From NCBI GenBank assembly GCA_963575745.1, contig CAUYUJ010019379.1, forward strand, positions 33,599 through 97,598: a DNA stretch of 64,000 bases. Reading direction: 5' to 3'. The notes beneath the pieces are model-generated. The model did not search any database and had not been told where the DNA came from. It saw only the letters and a list, made by a program, of their open reading frames with translations. The position numbers were made by a program, and so were the translations under genes. The stretch is from Prorocentrum cordatum. Its lineage: Eukaryota; Sar; Dinophyceae; Prorocentrales; Prorocentraceae. Each line of letters starts with the position of its first letter. Position 1 is the stretch's first letter. This document shows positions 49,365 through 60,207 of the stretch, in pieces.

Positions 49365-49480
49365 CGGGTCGGCGTCGGAGGCGCCGCCAGGGGAGTCCAA
49401 CGCCGACCCAAGACATCCGCGCAGACCTCCGGCAACTTATCTAGAAAAAAGCTGCATAAACATAATTCATTGGCGCTACG
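49365..49480. mobile_element. Foldback family E, degenerate copy
   Basis: Has the GGAGGCGCCGCCAGGGGAGT loop and GCATAAACATAATTC end of the family. Half the structure is lost. Confidence 0.55.
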
Positions 49481-50451
49481 CGCGGATTTCTCGAGCATCT
49501 TTATGAAATCCTCTTCTTGTGCAACCGAGCTTCAGGGCCCCGTGAATCCGGACACGCTAGACCCGGACACCCAACATCTCTCGAAACCAATTTTTCTAGA
49601 CGTCGGCACGAACAAACTACTGCACTGCAGCATCTCCAGAATCAACCCAGGCACAGGCCCTAAAAGCCTGCAAGACCCCCTGAACCCGGACACAAACCCG
49701 AATCTTGCAATGCAACAAACAGAACATGCACGGGTGCTGAAAAGTGACTTTGCAGGAAACGGCCTAGCTTCCTTGATTATCCGTGTCCTGGTTAGTCTGT
49801 GTCCTGGTCTCCGGCGGCCTGAGAGCTACTACCATGCATGCAGTTCTCTTCGTATGCATTTCTCTTCGTATGCGCGGATTTCTTGACTATCTGTATGCAT
49901 ACTTCTTCGTATGCAATCGAGCTGATTACTACCATCAGGAACGCCGGAGCAGGAAGGAAGCCCCTTCTCAGCCCCAACAGGGCGCCTGGGCGCACGCGGA
50001 GCGCCAGACGAGCAGCTAATTATGGACGGGCCCAAGGAACAGCGAGAGTCCCTCCCAAACCCGACCTGCTCCTTGTGTCAGCGTCTTGACTGCTTCCACC
50101 TTTCCATCCCATCCTCCTCCTCCTTCTCCTCCTCCTCCTCCCTGAGCATCGTTTATCCCTACTGGCTTGGCCCTGTCCCACTGGCCGATCACCCCCCCTA
50201 GCTGGGAATATGGGCTGTTCCCTTGGGGCTGCGAGGGGTGCATCCCCAACTACGGTGGTAGGATGGTGGGGGCCGAGATGGGGACGGGAATGGGGGATCG
50301 ACGAAACGATACTAAATCCCCTCTCCTTACCTTCTACGCGTGCTCTGCGATGTCGCCTAACCTTTCCCTTCCCCTTGCGATCGCGCGCCGCCCGCCCCCG
50401 GCGGACTGCGGCCACCCCGGGCAGAGGGGGGGGGGGGAGGGGCCACTGTAC
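49481..50451. other. Unassigned
   Basis: 49,500-49,740 has loose CCCCGTGAATCCGGACAC words. 49,840-49,915 repeats CTTCGTATGCA. No next phosphatase exon was recognised. Confidence 0.4.
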
Positions 50452-50564
50452 TTTGACCGTGTCATAGTCGCTCACTGTGATCCCCGCAGCCTGCCGCAGG
50501 GCAGGACTGCTGAGTTTGGCCATGCACTGGGACAGCGCCGGACCAGGACACATCATCGGTGGGC
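50452..50564 (-). CDS. Probable exon 3 of the histidine acid phosphatase
   Basis: This 113-nt stretch encodes GPPMMCPGPALSQCMAKL, then SSPALRQAAGITVSDYDTVK. It has an acceptor (TAATGCAG|GCCC) and a donor (GTCAAA|GTAC). Its entry phase (1) matches a GT donor at 52,303 in exon 2, so the three exons join in frame to at least 457 codons. The Cys-x7-Cys spacing resembles the C-terminal disulphide region of phytases, but similarity is weak. The 1.7-kb intron before it is filled with inverted-repeat elements. Without this exon, the protein would stop at the TGA in exon 2. Confidence 0.45.
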
Positions 50565-50904
50565 CTGCATTACAAGTTGGAGGGGGGAAGGAGGTGGAGG
50601 GCGAGGAGCAGGAGGGCGAGGAGGAGGAGGAAGAGGAGGAGGAGGAGGAGGAGGAGGAGGAGGAGGATGAGGAGGAGGAGGAGGAGGACCCCCTCCCCCT
50701 CGAACTGATGGCGGTGGTGGCGGAAAACAGGCCCGCCAACTTCGGGGCTCTCCGAGATGTCCAGCGGCGTTGGGAGGGCGCGTCCAGCGCCGCGGCCTTT
50801 CGCAGAGCCCGCACGCTCTGCGAGAGCGCTCCCCGGGGGGACGCTCGGCAGCGGCCTTGGCGCGCGGGGGGTCCTGGGCCCGCCCGCCTGGCAGAGGCCC
50901 CTCA

Positions 50905-51390
50905 AGGTCGGCGGTGGACACGCCTCTCTCTGAGACGAGCGCGTTCCACTTTGGACGCCCGAGATGGGTACGGAAAGAATGGGCACAATGCCCAATAACA
51001 AATGTTGTCCCAACCCAACAGCGGCCGCTGTCCACGCCGCCGCGGCCTTCTGTCTCGAATGGACAGAGGCCGCGGCGGCGTGGACAGCGAATCCTGTTCA
51101 AAATGAGTGAACAGGAACTGCTGTTAGGCATTGTACCCATTCTTTCCGCGCCCATTTCGGGCGTCCAGATCCACGACTCCCAAAAAAGTAACTGCTCGCA
51201 GATGGCCTGGATCCGCCGCGGGGGATCTGCGGCAAATGTCGTTGAGACAAAGATATGCTTTTCGGACGTGCACGAGCAGTCACTTTGCTAGTGGTGGAAC
51301 GCGCTCGGTGATCTTTAGTAAACCTCCATGTAGTGAAAACGGCCCGGGACCGAAGCCGACGGACCTCCTGGACCCGCAAGTATGACAGCC
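50905..51390. mobile_element. Family K unit 1, split by family J
   Basis: Begins CCCCTCAAGGTCGGCGGTGG. Contains inverted arms (GAGCGCGTTCCACT ... AGTGGTGGAACGCGCTC, to 51,311), with the 214-bp family J element inserted in the left arm. Ends near GGACCTCCTGGACCCGCAAG. Confidence 0.75.
50953..51166. mobile_element. TIR family J, intact copy
   Basis: 214 bp with 40-bp inverted ends (GGACGCCCGAGATGGGTACG ... inverse CGCCCATTTCGGGCGTCC). Inside is a second, GC-rich inverted pair (CTGTCCACGCCGCCGCGGCC and its inverse). It interrupts the first of two tandem family K elements. A diverged copy lies at 38,923-39,130. Confidence 0.88.
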
Positions 51391-51395
51391 GCGAC

Positions 51396-51650
51396 GCCCC
51401 TCAAGGTCGGCGGTGGACAGACCTCTCTTTTCGACGAGCGCGTTCCACTACTCGCAAAAAGTAACTGCTCGCAGATGGCCTGGATCCGCCGCGAGGGATC
51501 TGCGGCAAATGTCGTCGACATAAAGACATGTGGTTTCGGACGTTCGCGAGTAGTCACTTTGCGAGTAGTGGAACGCGCTCGGTGATCTTTTGTAAACCTC
51601 CATGTAAAACGGCCCAGGACCGAAACCCACGGACCTGGACCTGCAAAAAT
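51396..51650. mobile_element. Family K unit 2, uninterrupted
   Basis: A tandem copy of unit 1. The inverted arms at 51,435-51,581 are about 37 bp (GAGCGCGTTCCACTACTCGC and inverse). Lacks family J, so it shows the empty site. Confidence 0.8.
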
Positions 51651-51738
51651 GGCGGCCAGCGACGCCCTCTCGCGAGGCGAAAACGGCCAATTCGCCAATC
51701 GACGCGTCAGGGCAGGAGGTCTATCAACCTCCGTTTGC

Positions 51739-51858
51739 CGTCGCTCGGACGTCCATTTCCCGTGCATGTTTCGGTATCGTGCGTGTTTTTTCTGCTTGAT
51801 GGTCCAGGATGGTCCCCGATGGTTCTCGCCGAGAAAAAATGCACGCGTCCGAGCGATG
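51739..51858 (+). mobile_element. MITE family A, copy 4
   Basis: About 120 bp. The left end reads CGTCGCTCGGACG and the right end CGTCCGAGCGATG. More diverged inside than copies 1 and 2. It lies in the intron between exons 2 and 3 of the phosphatase. Confidence 0.8.
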
Positions 51859-52303
51859 CCAAGTCCGACAGCGTGCTCGGAAGGTTTGCTGCGTGCCCGG
51901 CCCTGCTTGGGCCCCTTTCTAGCGCCTCCGCGGGCCTCCAGGAACGTCTGGGGGTCCGGATCCAGGTCGGCAAGCAGCACTCGCAACGCAAGGCAGACAG
52001 GGTGTGGTCGTCTGGGCGCGAGTCGGGGACTGCGTCCTCATGCATCCTCCGACTCCTGCTCATTTTCTTCTCCTCCTGCTCACCTGTCCCTCTCGCAGCC
52101 CGCCTCCATCACTAAATCATCACTCTTAGACTCATCCTTGCGCCTCATTCGTGCGTGGAGCCCGCTTGTGATACGCTCGCTGCTACTCGTACCATGCGCT
52201 GGCACAACACGACGCACCGTCCTTGTACTGTGGGTCTCTGTAGCCTTACTTCTTTTACCTGTTTATTTCTCGATTCAGCTGAGGGCACAAGAAACTACAC
52301 TAC

Positions 52304-53211
52304 CAACATTCAGAAGGTTCTTGAACATTTGAACCGTCATTCGATCCGAAGACGTCGACGAGAAGATAGCCGGGACTCGCAGCATGGTCCCGCTGACATC
52401 GCTGAACGTTGCAAGATACCAATAGGATGCGATGACAACACTCCCGATTCTGTCAAAACGCAACATTGACCCAGGGAGTGTTGCGTTGGCTGGGAAAGGG
52501 GAAGGCTCCCATCGAAGGCCCAAGGCGCCCTTCAGCATCATCAAGTTCGAATCATGTCCCACATACAGGTGGGTTCCAATGGCGCGTTCGGCTGCTCTCG
52601 CAGAAAGCTCTCGCGCCAAAGGTGCACCAAAAAAGCTATAGACATCATATGGCCCCCACCATTGGAAGAACCACCAGCTATGAAGAATAAGAAGCTTGAG
52701 CAATTCATCAGCACTCAAACGACCCCAAGCAATTCTCAAACCTCCGCCCCACTCCATCAAGAGGTACTCCGTGAGTTCGGCAGCTATCTGACACGCTCCA
52801 ACGGGATATGTGAAGGCGCCATTGTAGTAAATAGAGCAACCAAGGTCTGTCCAATTGCCAGCAGACCCGTTCCCCATGATTTTGAACAGCGTTTGCAAGT
52901 ACTTCGGATACTCTGTAGGCGCAGGATTGGCATGCAAATGTGCCAGCGCATTGCTGACCATGTCAGCCTTTCCAGGCTTCATGCGCTCACATGCAATGTC
53001 GGGTGACGACTGGACAAAAAGACCGTGACTGGACTTAATGGTGAACTCCTTGGATCGAAGCTGCAACCCTTGCAAGAAGCGAGTCATGGTTACCTGGTCC
53101 CGTGATATGGTGTCCGCTGTGACATTTACTGGCACGGGCATGCCGCCGTGCGATCTGAAAAACCTTCCCTGCGCCTCGACGATGTCCGCTCCACGAGGCA
53201 AGCACTCTTGA
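52304..53211 (-). CDS. Membrane-anchored histidine acid phosphatase, exon 2 (catalytic core)
   Basis: This exon continues with CLPRGADIVEAQGRFF, the region equivalent to LTPRGxxxL of the phytase family, then VTADTISRDQVTMTRFLQGL, matching the family's conserved AD--xRxxxTAxAFxxGL. Near the end is THLYVGHDSNLMMLKGALGL, the HD motif whose Asp protonates the leaving group. With exon 1 this gives about 420 residues, close to bacterial phytase (about 430). Substrate cannot be told from sequence and could be phytate, sugar phosphate or another phosphomonoester. The anchor suggests secretion or a vacuolar/cell-surface site, where phosphate scavenging would be a reasonable guess. If the next intron is not used, the frame runs on to a TGA at 52,275. 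Confidence 0.88.
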
Positions 53212-54461
53212 CTGTGCGGGGCCCGCCACCGTGCCAACGGCACGCTGAGGCGAGCCAGAATGCCTGCCGGCTGCCTGGTAGGGCTTCTGCAGCTTGCCCG
53301 TCTCCTTACGCCCTGGGCGGCCCTGACAACACCACCAGGGCAACCAAGATTGCAAACTGTGCCGCACTAGGTATCTGGTAGTCCCCAAGAACGTTCGTGA
53401 GAGGCGCCGAAGGGCCCCCAAGAAACTCCCAATACACGAAAGCAAGATCAGTCAACATCAAATCTGGAAATCGCATCGACTCGGAAGGTGCGCGGGTTCG
53501 GACTGCATCGGCAATGAGTCGGACCCGAATCATATCGACAACGCCAAGATGCACAATAACGCCATGCAAACATCGGACCGCGTCAGATCGTCGGAACATC
53601 GGAATCGAATCGGATTGGGCCGGTCGAGATCGACATCGATTCGGATAGATCGGAAACTCTGCGAAACAGAAGGGCAGCCAGCCTGCAAGGAAACCAACAT
53701 CAGCCGACAAACTGTGGGATTCCTCAGGCGTTTGAGCGCGTTAGGTTTCCCAAGCCTATCGGTTCAAAATTTCCGAAGGGTGATCCAAGAAGCCCCCCAA
53801 ACGGCCCAGGACAGCCCCGAGAGGGCCCCGAGACGGTCCAATATGGCCCAAGAGAGCCCCCAAAGGCCCCCAAGACAGCCCCATGTGACTCTCCAGACGG
53901 CCAAGAGGGGCCCCAGACGGCACCCAAGACGGGCCAGGAGCCCGTCGAAGAGTGGAGAGGAGCCGTGCCACATGTCACGGCCTGCTGGACGGTGCTCGCA
54001 GCGCCGCCGCAGTGCTGCGCGAGCACGGTGGCGGAACCTGCCCTGCCACGGGCAGCTGGACATCAGATAGCTTTTGAAGGGGCCACGGGCCTGCGAACGG
54101 ACCCTCGAATTCGTGATTGGGAATCCACAGAAGACCTCCAAGAGGCCCACCAGAGACCCGTAGGACTCCCGCAGGACCCTCCCCCCCCCACACGAGTCAT
54201 CCCAGTGCCCTCCAGGAGCCCCCAACCAAGGGGCTTCGAAGAAGCCCACCACATCCCAGGACGCGGCAGGATTTTCGCAATCGTGCTCCTAAGAATCTGT
54301 CATAACTCTCGAAGAAAGTGGGTGGAAGTACCGGTGGCTGTATGTCGCTGCCACTGCGCCGACAACGCAAACACGGTCGCTGAATGGGACGAAGGTCGCA
54401 TGATGGAGTTCGGAATTGTGCGGGCACGGTGGCGGGGTTCGCCACAGGCACGTAGATAACA
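53212..54461 (-). other. Phosphatase intron 1
   Basis: About 1.25 kb. 53,560-53,660 has ATCGGA-rich words. 53,790-53,950 is CCAAGANNGCCCC-type degenerate repeat. A further exon cannot be excluded, but a direct join fits the family alignment. Confidence 0.55.
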
Positions 54462-54811
54462 CCTGGGAAATCCGGAAACGGCTTCGAAGAGTAGGAGTCT
54501 ACACTGGTGTACCTAAAGACTCCGTCCTCCAAAGCCTTGACTCCTCCGCTGGGCATGCCGCGAACACAGTGCCGCATGACAATCCATGAAGCCTCCACGC
54601 CGCTGTTTGCCCCTGCCTCTGACGTCGCCCCCAGAAGCTGCGTATCAACCGCGTAGCCCGGGCGACCCGAGCGAAACACCGCAAAAAGCCAGAGTGCAAA
54701 GCCCAGCGGAAGGATCACCGCCACAGTCCAGCGCACCCTGAGGGACGGTGCATCGACATCGACGCCTCTGAGCTCATTTCCTTCTAGTGGATTGTACTCA
54801 CTGAGCGGCAT
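54462..54811 (-). CDS. Membrane-anchored histidine acid phosphatase, exon 1
   Basis: The reading begins at the ATG of MPLSEYNPLEG. A hydrophobic stretch at residues 27-46 (TVAVILPLGFALWLF core) follows a short hydrophilic N-terminus, which fits a type II signal anchor. At residues 80-87 is RHCVRGMP, equivalent to the RHGxRxP active site of branch-2 histidine phosphatases (AppA phytase, glucose-1-phosphatase). The nucleophile is His81. Two points are odd: Cys replaces the usual Gly, and there is one extra residue before Pro. The exon ends ...FPDFPG. The donor lies at a GGTGT sequence. To keep frame the junction must be placed one or two bases from a standard GT, so the exact cut is uncertain. 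Confidence 0.82.
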
Positions 54812-55487
54812 GTGCAAGACGGAGTATAAGTTCGATGACTTCGCACCCAGGCACAACGGGCGAAGCCATGCCGAGCCAGAGAGCTACAAATGTTTGGCTT
54901 CTTGTTGCTGCGAGTCATGCTGAGGCTGACACGCGGACTTTAGCAAAGAGCACCGCGGCTTCTCCCAGAAAGCTGCAGACATGCTCTGGCTCTGTCGACT
55001 ACTCTCCAACACAACTGTCTCTCTCTATTCCCCCCTGGGGGCCAACAGTATACCGACACCGCTACTGAACGGAACCCTCCCGAGTGCACTCTAAGCGAAC
55101 ATTTCGAGGCGAATCCAGCCGGCGACGAGGGGCAGAAAGCGGTAACGGTACCTCGGGCACACGCTGACATGGATTACGATTCCGTGAGCCTGGTGCGCGG
55201 GTGACAGATCCACAAAGACGAGAACAGGATACGGTCGGGAACACTTGCTCGACGCGTCGCGGCGGCGGCCCCGACGAGACGCTATGCCTTGAGAGCGGAT
55301 AGAGTGCCGATGCGCTCCGAAGGGTGGAAGGCTGGGAGCAGCTCGGAGCATGGACGCTGGAGGATTGGGGCGCGGCTATAGCGTGTCGTGCCGAGGCGTG
55401 GTGGGCCAGAACCGGCAGCACGACACGTTAAAGAAACGCTCTTGGCCGGAGCTCCCCAGTTCAGGGCAACAAGCACTGACATAAGCA
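54812..55487. other. Upstream of the phosphatase
   Basis: No spliced-leader relic or clear promoter was seen. 55,205-55,435 is the dispersed repeat shared with 33.7-33.9 kb. Confidence 0.45.
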
Positions 55488-55666
55488 TACAGTCGGGGCG
55501 TTGACCTAAGGAACGATAAATAAGGAACGAGGCCCCTTTTTCCAATAAGTTAAACTCCGATCTTCCATGGAAAACCTGGGGAAAACCCAAGGAGCGCTGT
55601 AAAACAACTAAGGAACACGGAGCCCTCCCAAACTAAAAGGGTTCCTTCTTCAGCGGCCCGACTGTA
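55488..55666 (+). mobile_element. MITE family C, copy 2
   Basis: 179 bp, same orientation and ends (TACAGTCGGGGC ... GCGGCCCGACTGTA), clearly homologous over its whole length to the copy at 48,856. Confidence 0.85.
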
Positions 55667-55829
55667 ACATCTCGGAGGCCCGCGCGAATTCCCCGGCCCG
55701 GCGCGGCCCCCTGTCGGCGCCACCGGCGCCGCCTCTGGCGAGCTCCGCGCGCCAGGGAGGCGGGGGGGGCCAGGGCCGATCCGAGAAGTCCGCGCGGACT
55801 GGGCAACACCGCCCGTGGGTGAAACTCGC

Positions 55830-55951
55830 CATCGCTCGGACGTCCAGTCCCTGTGTTTTTTTTCGGTTTCGCGCGTGGCTTTTTCGCCGAATGATCAAGG
55901 ATGCTCCTCGATGGCCCTCGCCAAAGGAAAAATGCGCACGCCCGAGCGATG
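55830..55951 (+). mobile_element. MITE family A, copy 5
   Basis: 122 bp, with one change in the right terminus (GCACGCCCGAGCGATG). It adjoins a GC-rich foldback relic at about 55,674-55,805. Confidence 0.82.
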
Positions 55952-56057
55952 CCAAGGAAACACCACGGGCTGCACGCGCCCGCGCGCCGAGAGAGGCACG
56001 CGGGAGGGCCAGGAGGCGAGCTGGACAAGGCCACCAGGGCGTGCCGAAGATTAAAGG

Positions 56058-56221
56058 GCGAAGAACGGTAGAAAATAAACTTTTTCGCCGTCGGGGACAC
56101 CTGCCCCAGGGCGGCTGGAAAGTTTATACCCTTACGGTGGCACCGTAGGGGTATAAACTTTCCGGCCGCCCAGGGGCAGGTGTCCCCGACGGCGGAAAGT
56201 TTATTTTATACCGTTCTTCGC
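56058..56221. repeat. Near-perfect 164-bp palindrome
   Basis: Two arms of about 80 bp (GCGAAGAACGGTAGAAAATA ... and its inverse to TACCGTTCTTCGC) meet at TACGGTGGCACCGTA with almost no loop. Only a few mismatches separate the arms. It is noncoding. Confidence 0.93.
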
Positions 56222-56354
56222 TCGCTGAGAAGAGAGAGCCGCTGGCGGATCACACAGATGGAGCGCTGCGCTCGTGCACCCACGCGGGCGCCAGCACAGG
56301 CCAAAGAAGTCACCGAACCTAGGCCACCCTGAGCCCGACCCGAGACTGCACACG

Positions 56355-56642
56355 CTAGGCCTTGCCGCCAAGCCTGAGTTCGCTTTTCGCGAGCCTCTCG
56401 AGAACCTTCTGCGCCGAATCGGTCACGACTGAGGGGCAGGGGTTCCCGGGACGTGAGACGCGAGATGCGGCGAAGCATGCGCGGCGCGTGTATCCCACGA
56501 CCAGCGGCCCATCGTGCAGCTGGATGCGCGCAAGATCATGCGCCTTTGATCCGGCGCTCAACTTGGCCTGAGCAGCCAGCGCACGACTCACGAAGTTGTT
56601 TCCTCCTCCTCCTCCTCCTCTTCCTCCTACGGGTTCGCGCAT
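56355..56642 (-). CDS. Hypothetical 3'-terminal coding segment
   Basis: An open frame with strong GC3 bias ends at a TAG. After an (AGG)n tract it reads NNFVSRALAAQAKLSAGSKA, then HDLARIQLHDGPLVVGYTRR, and ends SELRLGGKA. It looks like the last exon of a gene or of a retroelement ORF. The (AGG)n tract just upstream hides its start. No family recognised. A similar protein-like frame (HVWRECWRLVDDWVRGFESA) lies just upstream at about 56,747-56,940. Confidence 0.35.
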   Translation of the reverse strand: MREPVGGRGGGGGGNNFVSRALAAQAKLSAGSKAHDLARIQLHDGPLVVGYTRRACFAASRVSRPGNPCPSVVTDSAQKVLERLAKSELRLGGKA

Positions 56643-57009
56643 AAGGACCAGCTAGGTCACAGGAGGATTGCCAAGGAACCGCTTCCCAGGGCGACCACAA
56701 TCGGCAAGCCCGTCGTAAAGACGCCTGATTCAAGAGCCCCAGCACTTCAGACTTCACGCCTCGCTTTGAGCTGCTCCAAAGCACTGGAACTGATACGGGG
56801 CAGCTCGGCTGCTCCTCTGGCAGACTCGAATCCTCTCACCCAGTCGTCCACCAACCTCCAACACTCCCTCCATACATGGGCATGCGCAGAGACACACGAA
56901 GAAATGGCCTCACGGCCACGCGCGTGATAACCATCATAACGTACTCCGGGCGAGGAACACAACCATATGTGGATGCGAATACCGCGAGGCAGATGTGACG
57001 AACAATGGG

Positions 57010-57600
57010 TAGCTCAGGGTCGCCCCCGATGAGGCCACGAAGCGTGCGAGGGGTGTGCCGAGATGGGCGCGGTGGCGCCATGCGAACCCTGCCACTGGAG
57101 CCTCCGGCGGCGCCACGGCACACGTGAGGGGCGTGCCGAAATGGGTGCGGTGGTGCCTTGCGAACCCTGCAACTGGGGCCTTGGGCGGAGTTTCAATGGG
57201 GCCACGGAGCGTGAGAATGGGGTGTGCAGAATTGGGTGCGGTGGCGCCTTGCGAACGCTGCCACTGGGGCCTTCGGCGGAGCTCCATACGAGACCACGAA
57301 GCGTGTAAAGGGTGTGCCGAAATGGGTGCGGTGGCGCCATGCGAACCCTGCCACCGGGGCCTTCGGCGGAGCTTCTTGTGGGGCCACGGAACGCGTGAAT
57401 GGGGTGTGCCGACATGGGTGCGGCGGTGCCACGCGAGGCCTGCCATTGGGGCCTTCGGCGGAGCTCCCTATGGGGCCGCGAAGCGTGTGAAGGGTGTGCC
57501 GAAATTGGTGCGCCGTGCGAATCCTGCCACTGAGGCCTTCGGCGGATCCCCCACATGGGGCCACGAAGCGTGCGAGGGGTGTGCCGAACTTAACGATGTG
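57010..57600 (+). repeat. Minisatellite M1, third array
   Basis: About seven units, best preserved of the three (TGTGCCGAAATGGGTGCGGT). It lies downstream of the LINE RNase H fragment. Confidence 0.88.
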
Positions 57601-57829
57601 ACGCATGGATGAGGATGATGGGACGATGGGGTGATGATGATGGAGGGGGGTCGAAGTGGAAGAAGAGGAGGAGCAAGGAACGCGGGGTGATGTCTCTTCA
57701 AGACAAGGACCCGACACCACAGGATGGTTTGGAACTAACGGCAAATCCGCGTGCAACTGGCGAGTAACACCGCGGCACTGACGCACTGCATCGGATCCAA
57801 GACGGGACCCGACACACTCGAGACCACTC

Positions 57830-59190
57830 AATGTAGCTCAGAATGCAGCGCCACGCATCCCGAACCAACATTAGTAATACTGGGATGCTCTGCTTCGAAA
57901 GCTAAACCGTCAGAGTAGACGTCCCCTGTGAACTCGTAGGGGCCTGGTAGCCCCCAGGCAACTGGAGGCCCAAACGGCGGCCTCTCGAACGCAACACTGG
58001 GCAAGGCTCGGCGACTGCCAGCGCCAACTGCGAGGATGCGGCGGCGGGTCCTCAAACTCGAGCCTGGGACAAACGCAATGCCCATGCAGGAGCGCACCTG
58101 CACAAGATACACACAAGGGTGGCCTCGTAACCAACCGACCACTGACGCGTTTGGGGCAGTTGCCCCCCCAACAACTGTACTGCGAAGGTGCGCTGTTTAC
58201 ATGTCTGTCAGCTTGCTGGAACTGCCCGGCAGTATCTTCAGGGGGCTGAGAAAGAGACCTTGGCGAAACTCGAGCTGCTCGAGGTGATCCGCTACGTTGT
58301 CGCACTGCCGCAACTCAATAGCTTGGTACACCAACCATGGCCTGGACAATGAAGAGGCAATACTCAACTGGGTTGATGTCGGCTCCGTCGGGCTATATCC
58401 AAAAGGAAGCTGACATAGCCGTGATACTAACGCCCTCAGTGTAGCCTACAGAGCACAAACGGGACATTTAATAGAGGACAAAGAGTGTGCTCGAGGAACC
58501 CAGCGTTTGTGGGCCTCTCGGGTGACGAAGTCCAGAGCTTCACGGGGCATCCAGGGGCGACACAGCGCATGGAAAACAACACATTAACAGGAACCCGAAT
58601 CGCACGAACGATCGGTTCAAAATAGGTCAGTGGGGAGAGCAGAAGGGCCAGAGTACAGGACTTGCCACCTTGGTGGTGGTCTTGAAGCTTACCAGCAGCA
58701 CCTCTAAGGACCTCAAAGCTCCGGCCCGCTCGTGCCCATCACAGAAGCACCAACAGCTCGTGGGAGGCTCTAGCCATGCGCCCTAACGCGCGGCGACGAG
58801 GCTTGGACCTTCGATGGTCCCCATTCGCACCTTCCCGAAAGCGCATAGCTCGAATCTGGCCGCGCACAATGGACTTGCCCCCAACAAACTCAGAGCCAAC
58901 ATCAACAACAAGATTTCGCTCGGAACGAACGGGCAGGGGCTGACGACTCGCAAGCTCACGGGCGATGACGCTGCGCACTGACGGCGAGGTGCCGAGGACG
59001 CGCGACTCGTCGGTGGCAGTGCGCAGGCCGACGCTGCGCAGCCTCCTGTGCAACACCTTGCCTGCGGCGGTGATGTCAGGGGGAAAACAAACCTGCCTCG
59101 CTTCTGACCACCCTCGCTTCCAAGAGATACCAAACGATGCCAAATTGCAGCCTGTACTGGTCAGGCCGCTTGGCGAGGAGGCGCGTGGCA
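57830..59190 (-). mobile_element. Decayed LINE-type retrotransposon (RT C-terminal region, Zn knuckle, RNase H start)
   Basis: Three pieces occur in the order expected for a dinoflagellate non-LTR element, but in different frames with stops. At about 59,050-58,740 is LHRRLRSVGLRTATDESRVL followed by RNLVVDVGSEF, resembling the region after the polymerase active site. At about 58,210-58,120 is a GYEATLVCILCRCAP Cys-x2-Cys patch. At about 57,930-57,830 is FTGDVYSDGLAFEAEHPSIT, an RNase H-like start (D-G). No intact ORF remains. Between about 58,300 and 58,740 no frame stays open. The assignment rests on pattern recognition, not a search. Confidence 0.55.
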
Positions 59191-59482
59191 TGGCTTGGTT
59201 TTGCCTGGAAGCGAAAGCGGGGTAGGTAATTCACGCTCTGAGATGTCATCGACCACGCGCGCCTCCGTGCTCCTCCTCCTCCTCCTCCTCCTCCTCCTCC
59301 TCCGTGCTCCTCCTCCTCCTCCTCCTCCTCCTCTTCCATTCCTTTTTCTCCTCCTCCTCCTGCTCCTCCTCCTCCTCCTCCATTCCGCGCGACCGAATTC
59401 GTCACCATTGACGGGCACCCGGGCGGCAGGGCAGCGGGCCCACTGACAGCATCCACAGGTCCTGCCGCAGCGAGCTGCCACA

Positions 59483-59666
59483 TGCAGTCGGGGCCTTGAC
59501 CTATAGGGAACACCAAAACTAAGGAACGAGCCCCCCTCTTTCCATGAGTTAAACTTCGACTTCCGATCGAAAACGTAAGGAACACCTGGGGCAAGCTGCG
59601 ACACACTTACGGAACGCGGAGCCCTTCCCCAACGAAAAGGGTTTCTTCTTCAGGGCCCCGACTGTA
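59483..59666 (+). mobile_element. MITE family C, copy 3
   Basis: 184 bp, ends TGCAGTCGGGGC and GGCCCCGACTGTA. It interrupts a protein-like frame on the minus strand, so it probably inserted into an older retroelement or gene. Confidence 0.83.
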
Positions 59667-59767
59667 TACGTGGCAAAAACACATGTTGATACAATCGTCT
59701 GCTCAAACTGCATCACCTTCTCAAGCTCGCTACCGATATCGATGATGCGTGGCGCGCGGTACACCTA

Positions 59768-59921
59768 CACCAGGAAATGCACCACATGGGAAAGTCGGCG
59801 GCTTCCGCCGTAGAAGCGAATTCGTGATGCTGAACTAACTCGACAGCCCTCTGGAGATCAGAGAGCAAAGTGGCACACGACCCGTCCTTTTGCACGGGAT
59901 GCTCGGGCAAAACCGCTCGAA
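59768..59921 (-). CDS. Hypothetical exon or retroelement fragment
   Basis: The stretch encodes VRAVLPEHPVQKDGSCATLL, then SDLQRAVELVQHHEFASTAE. It starts after GTGTAG|GTTCG and ends near TGGTGTAG|GTGTACC. The next frame (VYRAPRIIDIGSELEKVMQF, about 59,764-59,670) also looks coding but is shifted by one base. The frame upstream carries an in-frame TAG, so this may be a decayed ORF. It lies directly upstream of, and may belong to, the LINE relic at 57.8-59.2 kb. Confidence 0.3.
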
Positions 59922-60207
59922 CCTACACGTCCTTCTCCGAGGCTTTCCCGCGAGTGCACAACAAAACCTGTAGTTGGCCGCCTGCCACAAACGAAGGAGA
60001 GGACGTCTCCAGCGACACTGCACACAAGCAAAGATACGGCGATGGCATTGGATAAGGAAACCCTCGAAAAGGGACCCAGAGGTCAGGAAGCCAATGGGAG
60101 GCCAACAGTGGATCGGCCACGGATATCACCGCCGCCCTCATCAGATGAGGAACCCTCCAGGGTCTGAAGGATCCTGGGCACGCTCCTTCACGAATGCCCC
60201 CACTTGC

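Noticed and set aside
53306-53710. 134-residue minus ORF as an extra phosphatase exon
   Set aside because: It does not align with the family, and a direct join of the flanking exons already gives the expected spacing between FPxFP and LPRG.
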